Assembly (NCBI GenBank): GCA_036652035.1
Contig: JAVVWR010000040.1
Coordinates: 1 to 29,703, forward strand
DNA length: 29,703 nt
Direction of reading: 5' to 3'
Origin: JAEZVV01 sp036652035
Lineage (GTDB): Bacteria > Pseudomonadota > Gammaproteobacteria > Burkholderiales > Burkholderiaceae_F
Shown here: positions 9,259-16,483 of the stretch, piece after piece
How the letters are laid out: each line of letters opens with the position of its first letter
How positions within the stretch are numbered: the first letter of the stretch is position 1
Made by a program: the position numbers and the translations under genes
Notes under the pieces: generated by a model
What the model was told of the DNA's origin: nothing
The model's database searches: none
Seen by the model: the letters and a program-made list of their open reading frames with translations, nothing else

Positions 9259-10230
9259 ATGCGGGCGGCGCGACTGCTCCTGGTGCTGAGCGCGGCGGCG
9301 GTGCTGGCCGCCTGCGGCAGCGCGCCCAAGAAGGGCGGCTCCGCGTCCGGTGGCGGCAAGGGCGGCGGCTACTACCAGGACGACGGTCCGCCCGATCGCT
9401 CGCCAGCCGACATGGCCTTGATTCCCGACGCCGTTCCGCGCGTCGAGGCGCCGCACCGTTTTGCCAACCGGCCTTATCAGGCGCTTGGCCAGACCTATGT
9501 GCCGGTGACTGGCGATCCGCCCATGAAGCAGCGCGGCTTTGCTTCCTGGTACGGACGGCAGTTCCACGGCAACCGCACCGCGATCGGCGAGATTTACGAC
9601 ATGTTCACCATGACCGCGGCGCATCCGACGATGGAGCTGCCCAGTTATGCGCGGGTCACCAACCTGGCCAATGGCCGCAGCGTGGTCGTTCGCGTCAACG
9701 ACCGCGGTCCTTTCCTGGCCGGCCGCGTGATCGATCTTTCCTACGCGGCGGCAACCCGCCTGGGCTACATCGGCCGTGGCACCGCCGAGGTCGAGGTGGT
9801 GCGGATCACCATGGCGCAGATCGCTCGCGGCGACTGGCCGCGCGACGCCGCGCCTCAGCTCGCAGCTGCGGCTCCGGTGACGCCGCTCGAGCCGCTGCCC
9901 ACACGTGCGCCGACGGCTCCGGTGGTGGCTGCCGCCGCCAGCGTGACGTCTTCGGCTGCCGCGGCACCGGCCGTGCCCACCGGGCGCTGGGCGGTTCAGC
10001 TCGGCGTGTTCGCTCAGCGTGCCAATGCCGAGGCGCTTGCGGCTCATGCCGGCGTGTTGCTGGGGGCGGCGGATGAACTGCCGGAGAACCAGCGTGCCCC
10101 TCGGATCGAGCACGAGGGATCGATGTTCCGGGTTCTGGTGGGCAGCTTGCAGGATCGCAACGCGGCGCGCGAGACCGCACAACGCCTGGCCCAGCTGCTG
10201 GCGCGCGATGCGGTGCCGATTGCGCGCTGA
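9259..10230 (+). CDS. rlpA: Septal ring lipoprotein / lytic transglycosylase RlpA
   Basis: RlpA is an outer-membrane lipoprotein; in Pseudomonas it is a lytic transglycosylase acting on glycan lacking peptide stems. The 323-residue product starts with a lipoprotein signal ending in L-A-A-C, with lipidation at Cys19, then a Gly-rich linker. The double-psi beta-barrel starts near residue 93 (GFASWYGRQFHGNRTAIGE) and keeps the acidic and His positions (GEIYDMFTMTAAHPT) and VNDRGPF. A Pro/Ala-rich linker leads to a C-terminal SPOR domain from about residue 242 (GRWAVQLGVF), which binds denuded septal glycan. The start at 9259, two bases after rodA, is preferred over a longer frame that only shadows rodA. 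Confidence 0.95.
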   Translation: MRAARLLLVLSAAAVLAACGSAPKKGGSASGGGKGGGYYQDDGPPDRSPADMALIPDAVPRVEAPHRFANRPYQALGQTYVPVTGDPPMKQRGFASWYGRQFHGNRTAIGEIYDMFTMTAAHPTMELPSYARVTNLANGRSVVVRVNDRGPFLAGRVIDLSYAAATRLGYIGRGTAEVEVVRITMAQIARGDWPRDAAPQLAAAAPVTPLEPLPTRAPTAPVVAAAASVTSSAAAAPAVPTGRWAVQLGVFAQRANAEALAAHAGVLLGAADELPENQRAPRIEHEGSMFRVLVGSLQDRNAARETAQRLAQLLARDAVPIAR

Positions 10231-10321
10231 GCCCGCCGGCGCAGCGCGCGGCCGCGCCTAGTACAAACGATTGTGCCGATTGCCCCGCTCGCCTCGCCGC
10301 CGCCGGGTTGGCGATGCCATG

Positions 10322-11686
10322 ATGGAGGCCACTCTGAACAATCGCGCCTTCATGTCTTCACTTGCTCCTGTCATCGACGGCTCCCTGGCCGGCACACGCT
10401 CCAACATCACCTTGCCCAACTGGGTGGTCGGTGCCACCGAACGGGTCATGCAGCACTACGTGAAGCGCAACCTGCAGCTCGAGCCGGTCGCGATCGACGC
10501 GATGCCCGCGCCGCAGCCGGGGCACAAGTACATGCTGTATGCGCACGTGCCCTTCTGTCATACCTTGTGTTCGTTCTGCACCTTCCACCGCTTTCTGTTC
10601 AAGGAGCCAAAGGCGCGCGAATACTTCATTTCCTTGCGCAAGGAAATGGACATGGTCAAGGCGCTCGGCTACGACTTCCAGTCGATGTACATCGGCGGCG
10701 GCACCACCACCGTGCTGGAAGACGAACTGGCGCGCACGATCGAGCACGCGCGCAAGCTCTTTCCCAGCATCAAGGAAGTGTCGTGCGAGTCGGACCCGCA
10801 GCACCTGGCCACGCCCGCGTTCCGCCAATTGAAGGGTCTGGTCGATCGCATGTCGATCGGCGTGCAGAGCTTCAATGACGACATCCTGCGCATGACCGAG
10901 CGGCTCGAGAAGTTCGGCAGCGGCCAGCAGACCTTTGACCGGATCCTGGCGGCCAAGGAACTGTTTCCGATCTGCAATATCGATCTCATCTTCGGCTTCC
11001 GCGGCCAGACCGACGAGATCATCCAGAACGACATCGAGACCTCGCTGCGCCTGCACCCGCGCCAGATCACGACCTACCCGCTGATGGTCACGCACCAGAC
11101 CAAAAAGAGCGTCAAGGCGACGCTGGCGGCGCCGCGCGACGACATGGCGCGGCAGTACCGCCAGATCCTCGATGGCCTCAACGGGCGTTACACCCAGCTC
11201 TCGTCGTGGGCCTTCGGTCAGGCCTCCAACGAGGGCTTCGACGAGTACGTGATCGACTACGACGAGTACCTCGGCGTGGGCTCGGGCTCGTTCAGCTTTC
11301 TCAACGACACGCTCTACGCCAATACCTTCTCGCTGCGCCGCTACAACGAGCGGATCGCCGCCGGCAAGATGGGGGTCGAGCGGCGGGTGACCTACTCGCA
11401 GCACGACATCCTGCAGTACCGCTTCCTGCTGGGAATGTTCTCAGGGCGCTTGTCGCGCCGCTACTTTCGCGAGGTGCACGGGGTCAACCTGGATCGCGCG
11501 CTGTTCAAGGAAATGCTCGCGATGAAGACGATCGGAGCGCTCAAGGAAAATCCGGCCGATCCCGACCGCCTGATCGTCACCGACAACGGCAAGCTCACCA
11601 GCCTGGTGATGATGAAAGAGTTCTACGCCGGCATGGACAACGTGCGCGCCGAGCTGCGCCGGCCGCTCAAGGCCTGCGACAGCTAG
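10322..11686 (+). CDS. HemN/HutW-like radical SAM protein of unknown substrate
   Basis: This 454-residue protein belongs to the coproporphyrinogen III dehydrogenase-like branch of the radical SAM superfamily. The cluster motif is C-x3-C-x2-C at Cys79, Cys83 and Cys86 (YAHVPFCHTLCSFCTFH), followed by a SAM-binding MYIGGGTTTVLE and HemN-type strands MSIGVQSFNDDILRM and IDLIFGFRGQTDE. The C-terminal half contains ITTYPLMVTHQ and YLGVGSGSFSF, as in HemN-like proteins, with a winged-helix-like tail. It is not HemN proper (the N-terminal tripwire region is absent) and not HydG. Related groups include HemW and heme-degrading HutW/ChuW. Start codons at 10319 and 10322 are adjacent; GGAGG lies just inside, so a later start is possible. 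A strong terminator follows. Confidence 0.8.
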   Translation: MEATLNNRAFMSSLAPVIDGSLAGTRSNITLPNWVVGATERVMQHYVKRNLQLEPVAIDAMPAPQPGHKYMLYAHVPFCHTLCSFCTFHRFLFKEPKAREYFISLRKEMDMVKALGYDFQSMYIGGGTTTVLEDELARTIEHARKLFPSIKEVSCESDPQHLATPAFRQLKGLVDRMSIGVQSFNDDILRMTERLEKFGSGQQTFDRILAAKELFPICNIDLIFGFRGQTDEIIQNDIETSLRLHPRQITTYPLMVTHQTKKSVKATLAAPRDDMARQYRQILDGLNGRYTQLSSWAFGQASNEGFDEYVIDYDEYLGVGSGSFSFLNDTLYANTFSLRRYNERIAAGKMGVERRVTYSQHDILQYRFLLGMFSGRLSRRYFREVHGVNLDRALFKEMLAMKTIGALKENPADPDRLIVTDNGKLTSLVMMKEFYAGMDNVRAELRRPLKACDS

Positions 11687-11711
11687 GCCCTTCACCCGGC
11701 CGCGGGAACGC

Positions 11712-11749
11712 AACAAAAACGGCGTCGCACGAGCGGCGCCGTTTTTGTT
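11712..11749. terminator. Bidirectional Rho-independent terminator
   Basis: A 13-base-pair perfect stem (AACAAAAACGGCG at 11712-11724, CGCCGTTTTTGTT at 11737-11749) has a GC core with A-runs on the left and T-runs on the right. It can therefore terminate the plus-strand radical SAM gene ending at 11686 and the minus-strand ABC operon ending at 11759. This is the clearest intrinsic terminator in the window. Confidence 0.93.
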
Positions 11750-11758
11750 CCTGCCGTC

Positions 11759-12715
11759 CTAGATGCGGCTGCCCGCGAGGAAGAGTTCGTCGACCTTGAT
11801 CGGCGCCTTCATCATGCCGTTGGCGATCAGGAATGCCTGGTCAGCCTTGATGCTGGCGACATCGGCCGCATTGAAACTGTCGGTATAGCCGCTCCACTGC
11901 GCGAGCTGGCGCGCATCGGCCAGCGAGACCCCCTGGACGCGGGCGCCAATGGCGATCGCCGCGTCCGGGTTGGCGGCGATCCAGGCGCTGGTGGCGCGGT
12001 GGACACGGACGACGCGGGCCAGCAGTTCGGGTTGGCGGGCCGCGAAATCCTGCCGCACCACCATCGCCAGCAGGGGGTTGACCAGGCCGTCAGCGCTCGC
12101 GATCAAATGGGCGCCTTGCGCCAGCGCCTTGATCGTCAGGCCGGCGACGATCAAGGCCGCATCGACCTGGCCGGCGGCGAGCGCGGCGGCCGACTTGCCC
12201 GGGTCCATCGAATGGAACTCGACATCCTTGATCGACAGGCCTGCGCGCGCGAGGCCGGCGACCAGCAACTGGTGCAGCACCGTGCCGCGCGGACCGGCGA
12301 CCTTCTTGCCGCGCAGCTCGGCGAAGGTCTTGGGGCCGCCCTGGGCGCCGACCAGGGCGAAGGTGCGCGCCGGCCGGCTCACGCCGGTGGCGATGCGCAG
12401 CGGGTTGCCGCCGGCGTTGGCGAGCAGCAGCGAGGTGGTGTTCATCACGCCGGCGATGTCGATCGAGCCGGCGGCGATCGCCTGCGATTGCACCGCGCCC
12501 GAATCGATCGTGTGCCACTTCACCGCGATGCCGTCGGCGGCGAATTCCTTCTCGAGCAGCGAGTTTTCGACCATCACCATGCTTTGCAGGTTGAAGGGCG
12601 AGCGCACGTAGGAAAGGTTGATGAGCTTGGTCGGCTTGGCAATCGCCACCAGTGGCGCGAGCGGGCCGGCCGCAGCGGCGGCGATCAGGAGGTGGCGGCG
12701 GGAGCGGGAAATCAT
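11759..12715 (-). CDS. ABC transporter substrate-binding protein, sulfonate/nitrate/taurine class, Tat-type signal
   Basis: This 318-residue protein is a periplasmic binding protein of the SsuA/TauA/NrtA type (NMT1-like fold). The N-terminus has a twin-arginine-like signal (SRSRRHLLIAAAAAG) rather than a plain Sec signal. The mature part has SSU-type segments GAVQSQAIAAGSIDIAGV, KTFAELRGKKVAGPRGTVLH and GQVDAALIVAGL. It overlaps the ATPase gene in an ATGA and is the last gene of the operon in transcription order permease-ATPase-binding protein. The substrate cannot be told from sequence; aliphatic sulfonates, taurine, nitrate or a pyrimidine precursor are all carried by this class. The upstream frame in the same phase is a shadow of the ATPase gene. 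Confidence 0.85.
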   Translation of the reverse strand: MISRSRRHLLIAAAAAGPLAPLVAIAKPTKLINLSYVRSPFNLQSMVMVENSLLEKEFAADGIAVKWHTIDSGAVQSQAIAAGSIDIAGVMNTTSLLLANAGGNPLRIATGVSRPARTFALVGAQGGPKTFAELRGKKVAGPRGTVLHQLLVAGLARAGLSIKDVEFHSMDPGKSAAALAAGQVDAALIVAGLTIKALAQGAHLIASADGLVNPLLAMVVRQDFAARQPELLARVVRVHRATSAWIAANPDAAIAIGARVQGVSLADARQLAQWSGYTDSFNAADVASIKADQAFLIANGMMKAPIKVDELFLAGSRI

Positions 12716-13473
12716 GAGGCGTCCTTCAAAAGCGAAACGGCAGGGGCGGCGGGAGCCAGCACCGCAGCCAGGATGTCGGCATGGCAGGCGGCGACGCGAG
12801 CGTCGCCGGGGCGCCGCGGGTGCGGCAGGTCGATCGGCCAGTCGCCCTGAATGCGGCCAGCGTCGAGGTGGATCACGCGGTCGGCGAGCAGCACGGCTTC
12901 GGCAATGTCGTGCGTGACCAGTACCGTGGTCATGGGGCGCTCGCGTCGGATCTGGGCGAACTCGGCGTGCAACAGTCCGCGAGTCAAGGCGTCGAGCGCG
13001 GAAAATGGCTCGTCGAGCAGCAGCACATCGGGCGCGCGCACCAGGGCGCGCGCCAGCGCGACGCGCTGCGCCATGCCGCCCGAGAGCGTGGCGGGCAGGC
13101 TGGCGGCGCAGTCGCTCAACTGCACCTGCGCCAGGGCGGCGGCAATCGCCGGTTCGCGCTCGTGCAGCGGGCGGTCGCGCACCGCCAGCGCCAGGTTCTC
13201 GCGCACGGTTTTCCAGGGCAACAGGCGCGGTTCCTGGAACACCAGCCCGATGCGTGGCGCGTGCGCCGGGCCAGTGAAATCGAGCGTGCCTGAGTTGGCC
13301 TGTTCGAGCCCGGCGATGTGGCGCAGCAAGGTGGTCTTGCCGCAACCGCTGCGGCCGACCACGGCGGTCAGGGAGCCGGGCGCGAACTCGAGGTCGACCC
13401 CGGCGAGCGCGTCGATGCGGCGCGCGCCGCGCTGGTAATGGCGGTGCAACTGGCGCAGGCGGATCGAATGCAT
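12712..13473 (-). CDS. ABC transporter ATP-binding protein (SsuB/TauB-like)
   Basis: This 253-residue protein is the nucleotide-binding subunit that powers the importer. Walker A is GRSGCGKTT, the Q-loop is FQEPRLLPW, the signature is LSGGMAQRVALARAL, Walker B is DVLLLDEPFSALD and the H-loop is VTHDIAEAV. The start at 13473 gives MHSIRLRQLHRHYQ and overlaps the permease stop in an ATGA; a frame extension of 11 residues upstream lies inside the permease gene and is rejected. The Leu-Pro-Trp after the Q-loop is typical of the sulfonate/nitrate/taurine group. Confidence 0.93.
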   Translation of the reverse strand: MHSIRLRQLHRHYQRGARRIDALAGVDLEFAPGSLTAVVGRSGCGKTTLLRHIAGLEQANSGTLDFTGPAHAPRIGLVFQEPRLLPWKTVRENLALAVRDRPLHEREPAIAAALAQVQLSDCAASLPATLSGGMAQRVALARALVRAPDVLLLDEPFSALDALTRGLLHAEFAQIRRERPMTTVLVTHDIAEAVLLADRVIHLDAGRIQGDWPIDLPHPRRPGDARVAACHADILAAVLAPAAPAVSLLKDAS

Positions 13474-14306
13474 CAGGCCTTGTCCTCGGTCGCCCAGGGC
13501 GCGCACCAGCGGGTGATGCGAACAAACACCCAGTCAGCCAGAACGCCCAGCAGAGCAATGGTGAAGATGCCGACAAAGACCTGGTCGGGGCGTGCCATCT
13601 CGGCCGATTCGCTGATCAGAAAACCCAGGCCGGCGGGAGCGGCGATCAGCTCGGCTCCCACCAGTGCGCGCCAGCTGTAGCCAAAGCCGAGCCGCAGCCC
13701 GGTCAAGGTCTGCGGCAGGGCGGCCGGCAGCTGCACATGCCAGAGCCGCTCGCGGGCCGTGAGCTCGAGGCTGTGAGCCAGTTCGAGCAGGCGCGAATCA
13801 ACCGTGCGCAGAGCGCCCACGGTGTTGAGAAAAATCGGAAAAAAACTTGAGAGAACGACCACCGCGAGCTTGGCCGCTTCGCCGATCCCGAACCACAAAA
13901 TCAACACCGGCATCAAGGCCAGGGGCGGCACCACGCGCAGAAATTCGAGCGGCAGATGGAGCCAGGCCGCCAGCCGTGGGGTGAGCGCGATCAGCAGCCC
14001 GAGTGGCAGGGCGAGTGCCACGGCCAAGGCGAATCCGCCCAGCACCCGCGCGCCACTGGCGCCGATGTGAGTGGTGAGGCGGCCATCGCCCGCGAGCTCG
14101 AGCGCCGAGGACCACACCGCGGCGGGCGGCGGCAGCAGATAGGCGCTAAACCAGCCGCTGGCCGATCCAACGGACCACGCCATCAGCAGCAGAGCGGGCA
14201 GCGCGAGCGCACGCAGCGCATGGGCGACGCGTGGGGCGGTGATAGCGCGAATTTCCTGCGATGCGGGCAACACCTGATAGGACTCCGGCAGCGGGACGCG
14301 CAGCAT
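13473..14306 (-). CDS. ABC transporter permease (SsuC/TauC-like)
   Basis: This 277-residue inner-membrane protein is the permease of the importer. It has about six hydrophobic spans, including LALPALLLMAWSV, VLGGFALAVALALPLGLLIAL and VFVGIFTIALLGVLADWVF. The EAA-type coupling loop is visible as SLELTARERLWHVQLPAALPQTLTGLRLGFGYSW. It is the promoter-proximal gene and is divergent from hydA across a 444-base gap. The Shine-Dalgarno just before 14306 is weak; a GGAGG lies about 17 bases upstream next to a run of T, so the start is moderately sure. Confidence 0.92.
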   Translation of the reverse strand: MLRVPLPESYQVLPASQEIRAITAPRVAHALRALALPALLLMAWSVGSASGWFSAYLLPPPAAVWSSALELAGDGRLTTHIGASGARVLGGFALAVALALPLGLLIALTPRLAAWLHLPLEFLRVVPPLALMPVLILWFGIGEAAKLAVVVLSSFFPIFLNTVGALRTVDSRLLELAHSLELTARERLWHVQLPAALPQTLTGLRLGFGYSWRALVGAELIAAPAGLGFLISESAEMARPDQVFVGIFTIALLGVLADWVFVRITRWCAPWATEDKA

Positions 14307-14362
14307 TTGGCCTGCGCAAAAAAACCTCCATCAGATCGCAGACCCGAGTTCGAGTCGATTGT

Positions 14363-14395
14363 GTTTTCCACTGCTTTCCATCGAACAGGGAAAAC
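14363..14395. repeat. Inverted repeat GTTTTCC / GGAAAAC
   Basis: Two 7-base arms (14363-14369 and 14389-14395) are separated by 19 bases. The centre-to-centre distance is 26 bases, somewhat over two helical turns. It lies about 100 bases upstream of the sigma-54-like element, where an activator site would be expected. No known regulator consensus is recognised. Confidence 0.4.
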
Positions 14396-14470
14396 GATTG
14401 GGTGATTGTTCGTAGGGCCTGCTCAGGCCTCCGTAAGCAGTCGTCCCGAAGCGCTCATCGGCTCGCTCGG

Positions 14471-14497
14471 CATCGCTTTTCTTAAGGGAAAGCGATG
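14471..14497. repeat. Long hairpin overlapping the -24 element
   Basis: The left arm CATCGCTTTTC (14471-14481) and right arm GGAAAGCGATG (14487-14497) pair over 11 positions, with one G-T wobble, around a TTAAG loop. The right arm ends on the first bases of the TGGC of the sigma-54-like element. It could be an operator or a structural element; there is no T-run after it, so termination is unlikely. Confidence 0.55.
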
Positions 14498-14510
14498 GCG
14501 GTGAAATTGC
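14496..14510 (+). promoter_or_regulatory. Candidate sigma-54 (RpoN) promoter for the hydrogenase operon
   Basis: The 15-base site reads TGGC (14496-14499), seven bases, then TTGC (14507-14510). This has the exact TGGC-N7-TTGC spacing of the -24/-12 consensus, with both cores matching fully; the ACG after TGGC is not kept. A transcript would start near 14522, giving a leader of about 230 bases before hydA. The assignment is by pattern only. Confidence 0.5.
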
Positions 14511-14750
14511 CTCCGCATTGCCGCAGGGCATCTTGCTTTTGTTGGATTTTTCATACGCTCCCTCCCCTTGCCTCGTGCCGGACGCCGCTGTGGATGACCG
14601 GATCCCAGGAGGCGGTGGCGAATCGGGGCCGAATGGCGCGATCTGACCATTTGCAACGGCGACTGTTCGGCACGGTTGGGCCCTCTTAGACAGGACCGAC
14701 ATCTCCGAAGGCGCTGCAATCAAAAAAAGTAGTTCAGAAGGAATGAGTTG

Positions 14751-16109
14751 ATGGCCAACGGATTGATGAAGATCGGGACCTTCCCGCCGCCCCCCGAGGC
14801 GCGCGGTGCGGCCGATGTCGAGTTCGAAGGGAACCACCGCCGCGGCGAGCTGCGCGGGATTCTCAAGATCAACCAGAAGAAGTGCGTGGGTTGCGACACC
14901 TGCCGCAAGGTCTGCCCGGCCGATGGCATCAGCGGTGGCCTGGGCGTGGCGCACTCGATCCGCGACGACGCGTGCCTGTACTGCGGCCAGTGTCTGGTCG
15001 CCTGCCCGTTCGGCGCGGTCGAGCAGATGAGCTTCGTCGACGAAGTGATCAAGAAGCTCGACGACCCGCGCGTGATGGTGGTCGGTCACCCGGCACCGGC
15101 GGTGCGCGTGGCCATCGGTGAAGAGTTCGGCGCCAAGGCCGGCGAGCTGTGCACCAACCAGATGCTCAACGCGATGGAGAAGGCGGGCTTTACCAACTTC
15201 GACGTCAACCTCGCGGCCGACCAGACCATCATCGAGGAAGGCACCGAGTTCGTGAAGAAGGTGCAGTACTGGGTGCTCGGCATGCGCGGCCCGGAAGTCG
15301 ACAAGATGGCGGCTCACCCCTTCCCGCACTTCACCAGCTGCTGCCCGGCCTGGATCAAGAACCTCGAGACTTTCTACGCGCACCTGATTCCCCACGTGTC
15401 GACCGCCAAGAGCCCGATCCAGATGGGTGGTGCGATGGCCAAGACCTGGGCGGCCGAGAACGTCTGGAAGCGCGACCCGCGCGAGATCTACATGGTCTCG
15501 GTGACGCCGTGCACGGCCAAGATCTTCGAGGCCAGCCGTCCCGAGTTCCAGTCGGCGCACAAGTACCTGGTGCGCGAAGGCAAGATCCCCGCCGACACCC
15601 CGGCGTTTGGCGATATCGACGCCGTGGTCACCACGCGCGATCTGGCCGAGATCTTCCGCCGCAAGGGCATCAATCCGCTCGAGATGTCGAAGGAGCGTCC
15701 GGCCTCGACGATGGAGGTCTACACCGGCGCGGCGACGATCTTCGGCGCCGGCGGCGGCGTGATGGAAGCGGCGCTGCGCACCGCCTACTACGCGCTCTCC
15801 GGCGAAGAGCTCAAGGACCACAACCTGACGCTGGTGCGGGCGTTCGACAACGCGCTGCTCGAAGCCACCATCCCGGTGCCGATCAAGGCGCTGGGCGGCA
15901 AGACCTACGACGTCAAGATCGCGGTCGTCAACGGCGCCGCGCAGTCGCTCGACAAGGTTCTGCGCCACGTGATGGAAGACAAGAACCGTTACCACTTCGT
16001 TGAAGTGATGAACTGTCCTGGCGGTTGCGTCAACGGCGGCGGTCAACCCGTTCAGCCGATGGGCACGTCCTGGCTCAACCCGGTGCTGCCGCTGCCGCTG
16101 CGCGCCTGA
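14751..16109 (+). CDS. hydA: [FeFe] hydrogenase catalytic subunit (periplasmic type)
   Basis: HydA catalyses reversible H2 oxidation at the H-cluster. The 452-residue protein begins with a 40-residue extension, then two [4Fe-4S] ferredoxin motifs, Cys45-48-51-55 and Cys75-78-81-85. H-cluster motif L1 is TSCCPAW with Cys197 and Cys198, L2 is TPCTAKIFE with Cys254, and L3 is VEVMNCPGGCVNGGGQP with Cys422 and Cys426. All cluster ligands are present, as is the proton-relay Cys, but the usual Met before Pro-Cys in L2 is Thr252 and the usual Ala before Cys422 is Asn. The short two-cluster form without a NADH module matches the Desulfovibrio/Shewanella periplasmic enzyme, which is exported with the small subunit. 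The start at 14751 has AGAAGGA eight bases upstream; a TTG three bases earlier is less likely. Confidence 0.96.
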   Translation: MANGLMKIGTFPPPPEARGAADVEFEGNHRRGELRGILKINQKKCVGCDTCRKVCPADGISGGLGVAHSIRDDACLYCGQCLVACPFGAVEQMSFVDEVIKKLDDPRVMVVGHPAPAVRVAIGEEFGAKAGELCTNQMLNAMEKAGFTNFDVNLAADQTIIEEGTEFVKKVQYWVLGMRGPEVDKMAAHPFPHFTSCCPAWIKNLETFYAHLIPHVSTAKSPIQMGGAMAKTWAAENVWKRDPREIYMVSVTPCTAKIFEASRPEFQSAHKYLVREGKIPADTPAFGDIDAVVTTRDLAEIFRRKGINPLEMSKERPASTMEVYTGAATIFGAGGGVMEAALRTAYYALSGEELKDHNLTLVRAFDNALLEATIPVPIKALGGKTYDVKIAVVNGAAQSLDKVLRHVMEDKNRYHFVEVMNCPGGCVNGGGQPVQPMGTSWLNPVLPLPLRA

Positions 16110-16129
16110 TCATCGAAGCGAGAACGCAG

Positions 16130-16483
16130 ATGAACAACAACTCGTATCAATACGTTGAAAAGCCCGCTGGCCAGATGCTCGGCCGCCGCGGCTTCATGAA
16201 GGTGGTGGGCGTGATGGTGTCGGCCGTTGCCGTCGCCGGTTACGGCATCACCGAGCTGATCCTCAAGCGCAACGCCGTCATCAAGGCCCGTCAGAAGGGC
16301 TTGTACGACGACGACCTGCGCTTGCAGAAAGACAAGCTGACCAGCTCGCACGACAACCCTTCGGTCCGCCAGATGTACGCCGACCTCAAGGCCAAGCCGG
16401 TCGAAGGTGTGATGTACGAACTGACCCACACCCACTACGTGGCCCGTAACAACCTCGCCGCGATCGGAGCCAAGCATGTCTGA
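16130..16483 (+). CDS. hydB: [FeFe] hydrogenase small subunit with Tat signal
   Basis: This 117-residue protein is the Fe-hydrogenase small subunit that wraps around HydA. Its N-terminus has a twin-arginine signal (GRRGFMKVVG, Arg19-Arg20) followed by a hydrophobic stretch. Since HydA has no signal of its own, the pair is expected to cross the membrane together, as in Desulfovibrio. The C-terminal part has the family pattern NPSVRQMYADLKAKPVEG and LTHTHYVAR, equivalent to the LLHTHW region of the Desulfovibrio protein. Its stop overlaps the start of the cytochrome b gene by eight bases. A longer frame starting inside hydA is rejected. Confidence 0.92.
   Translation: MNNNSYQYVEKPAGQMLGRRGFMKVVGVMVSAVAVAGYGITELILKRNAVIKARQKGLYDDDLRLQKDKLTSSHDNPSVRQMYADLKAKPVEGVMYELTHTHYVARNNLAAIGAKHV

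Larger units (their letters stand above)
14307..14750. promoter_or_regulatory. Divergent regulatory region between the ABC operon and the hydrogenase operon
   Basis: This is the longest gene-free stretch in the window (444 bases) and is visibly less GC-rich than the flanking genes. It holds a GTTTTCC/GGAAAAC inverted repeat (14363-14395), an 11-base-pair hairpin (14471-14497), a sigma-54-like -24/-12 pair (14496-14510) and a strong ribosome binding site AGAAGGA (14736-14742) for hydA. Short open frames occur but lack the GC-rich third positions of the real genes here. No FNR-type TTGAT-N4-ATCAA palindrome was found on reading it. Confidence 0.7.

Noticed and set aside
10322..11686. Radical SAM gene considered as the missing hydG
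   Set aside because: It has HemN-type motifs and lacks the C-terminal CxxC cluster motif and ThiH-like barrel of HydG.
14495..14689. 64-codon frame after AAGGGAAA in the hydrogenase control region
   Set aside because: The ribosome-binding-like bases belong to a palindrome. Codon use is unlike the neighbours and the start codon coincides with the sigma-54-like element, so it was not called.
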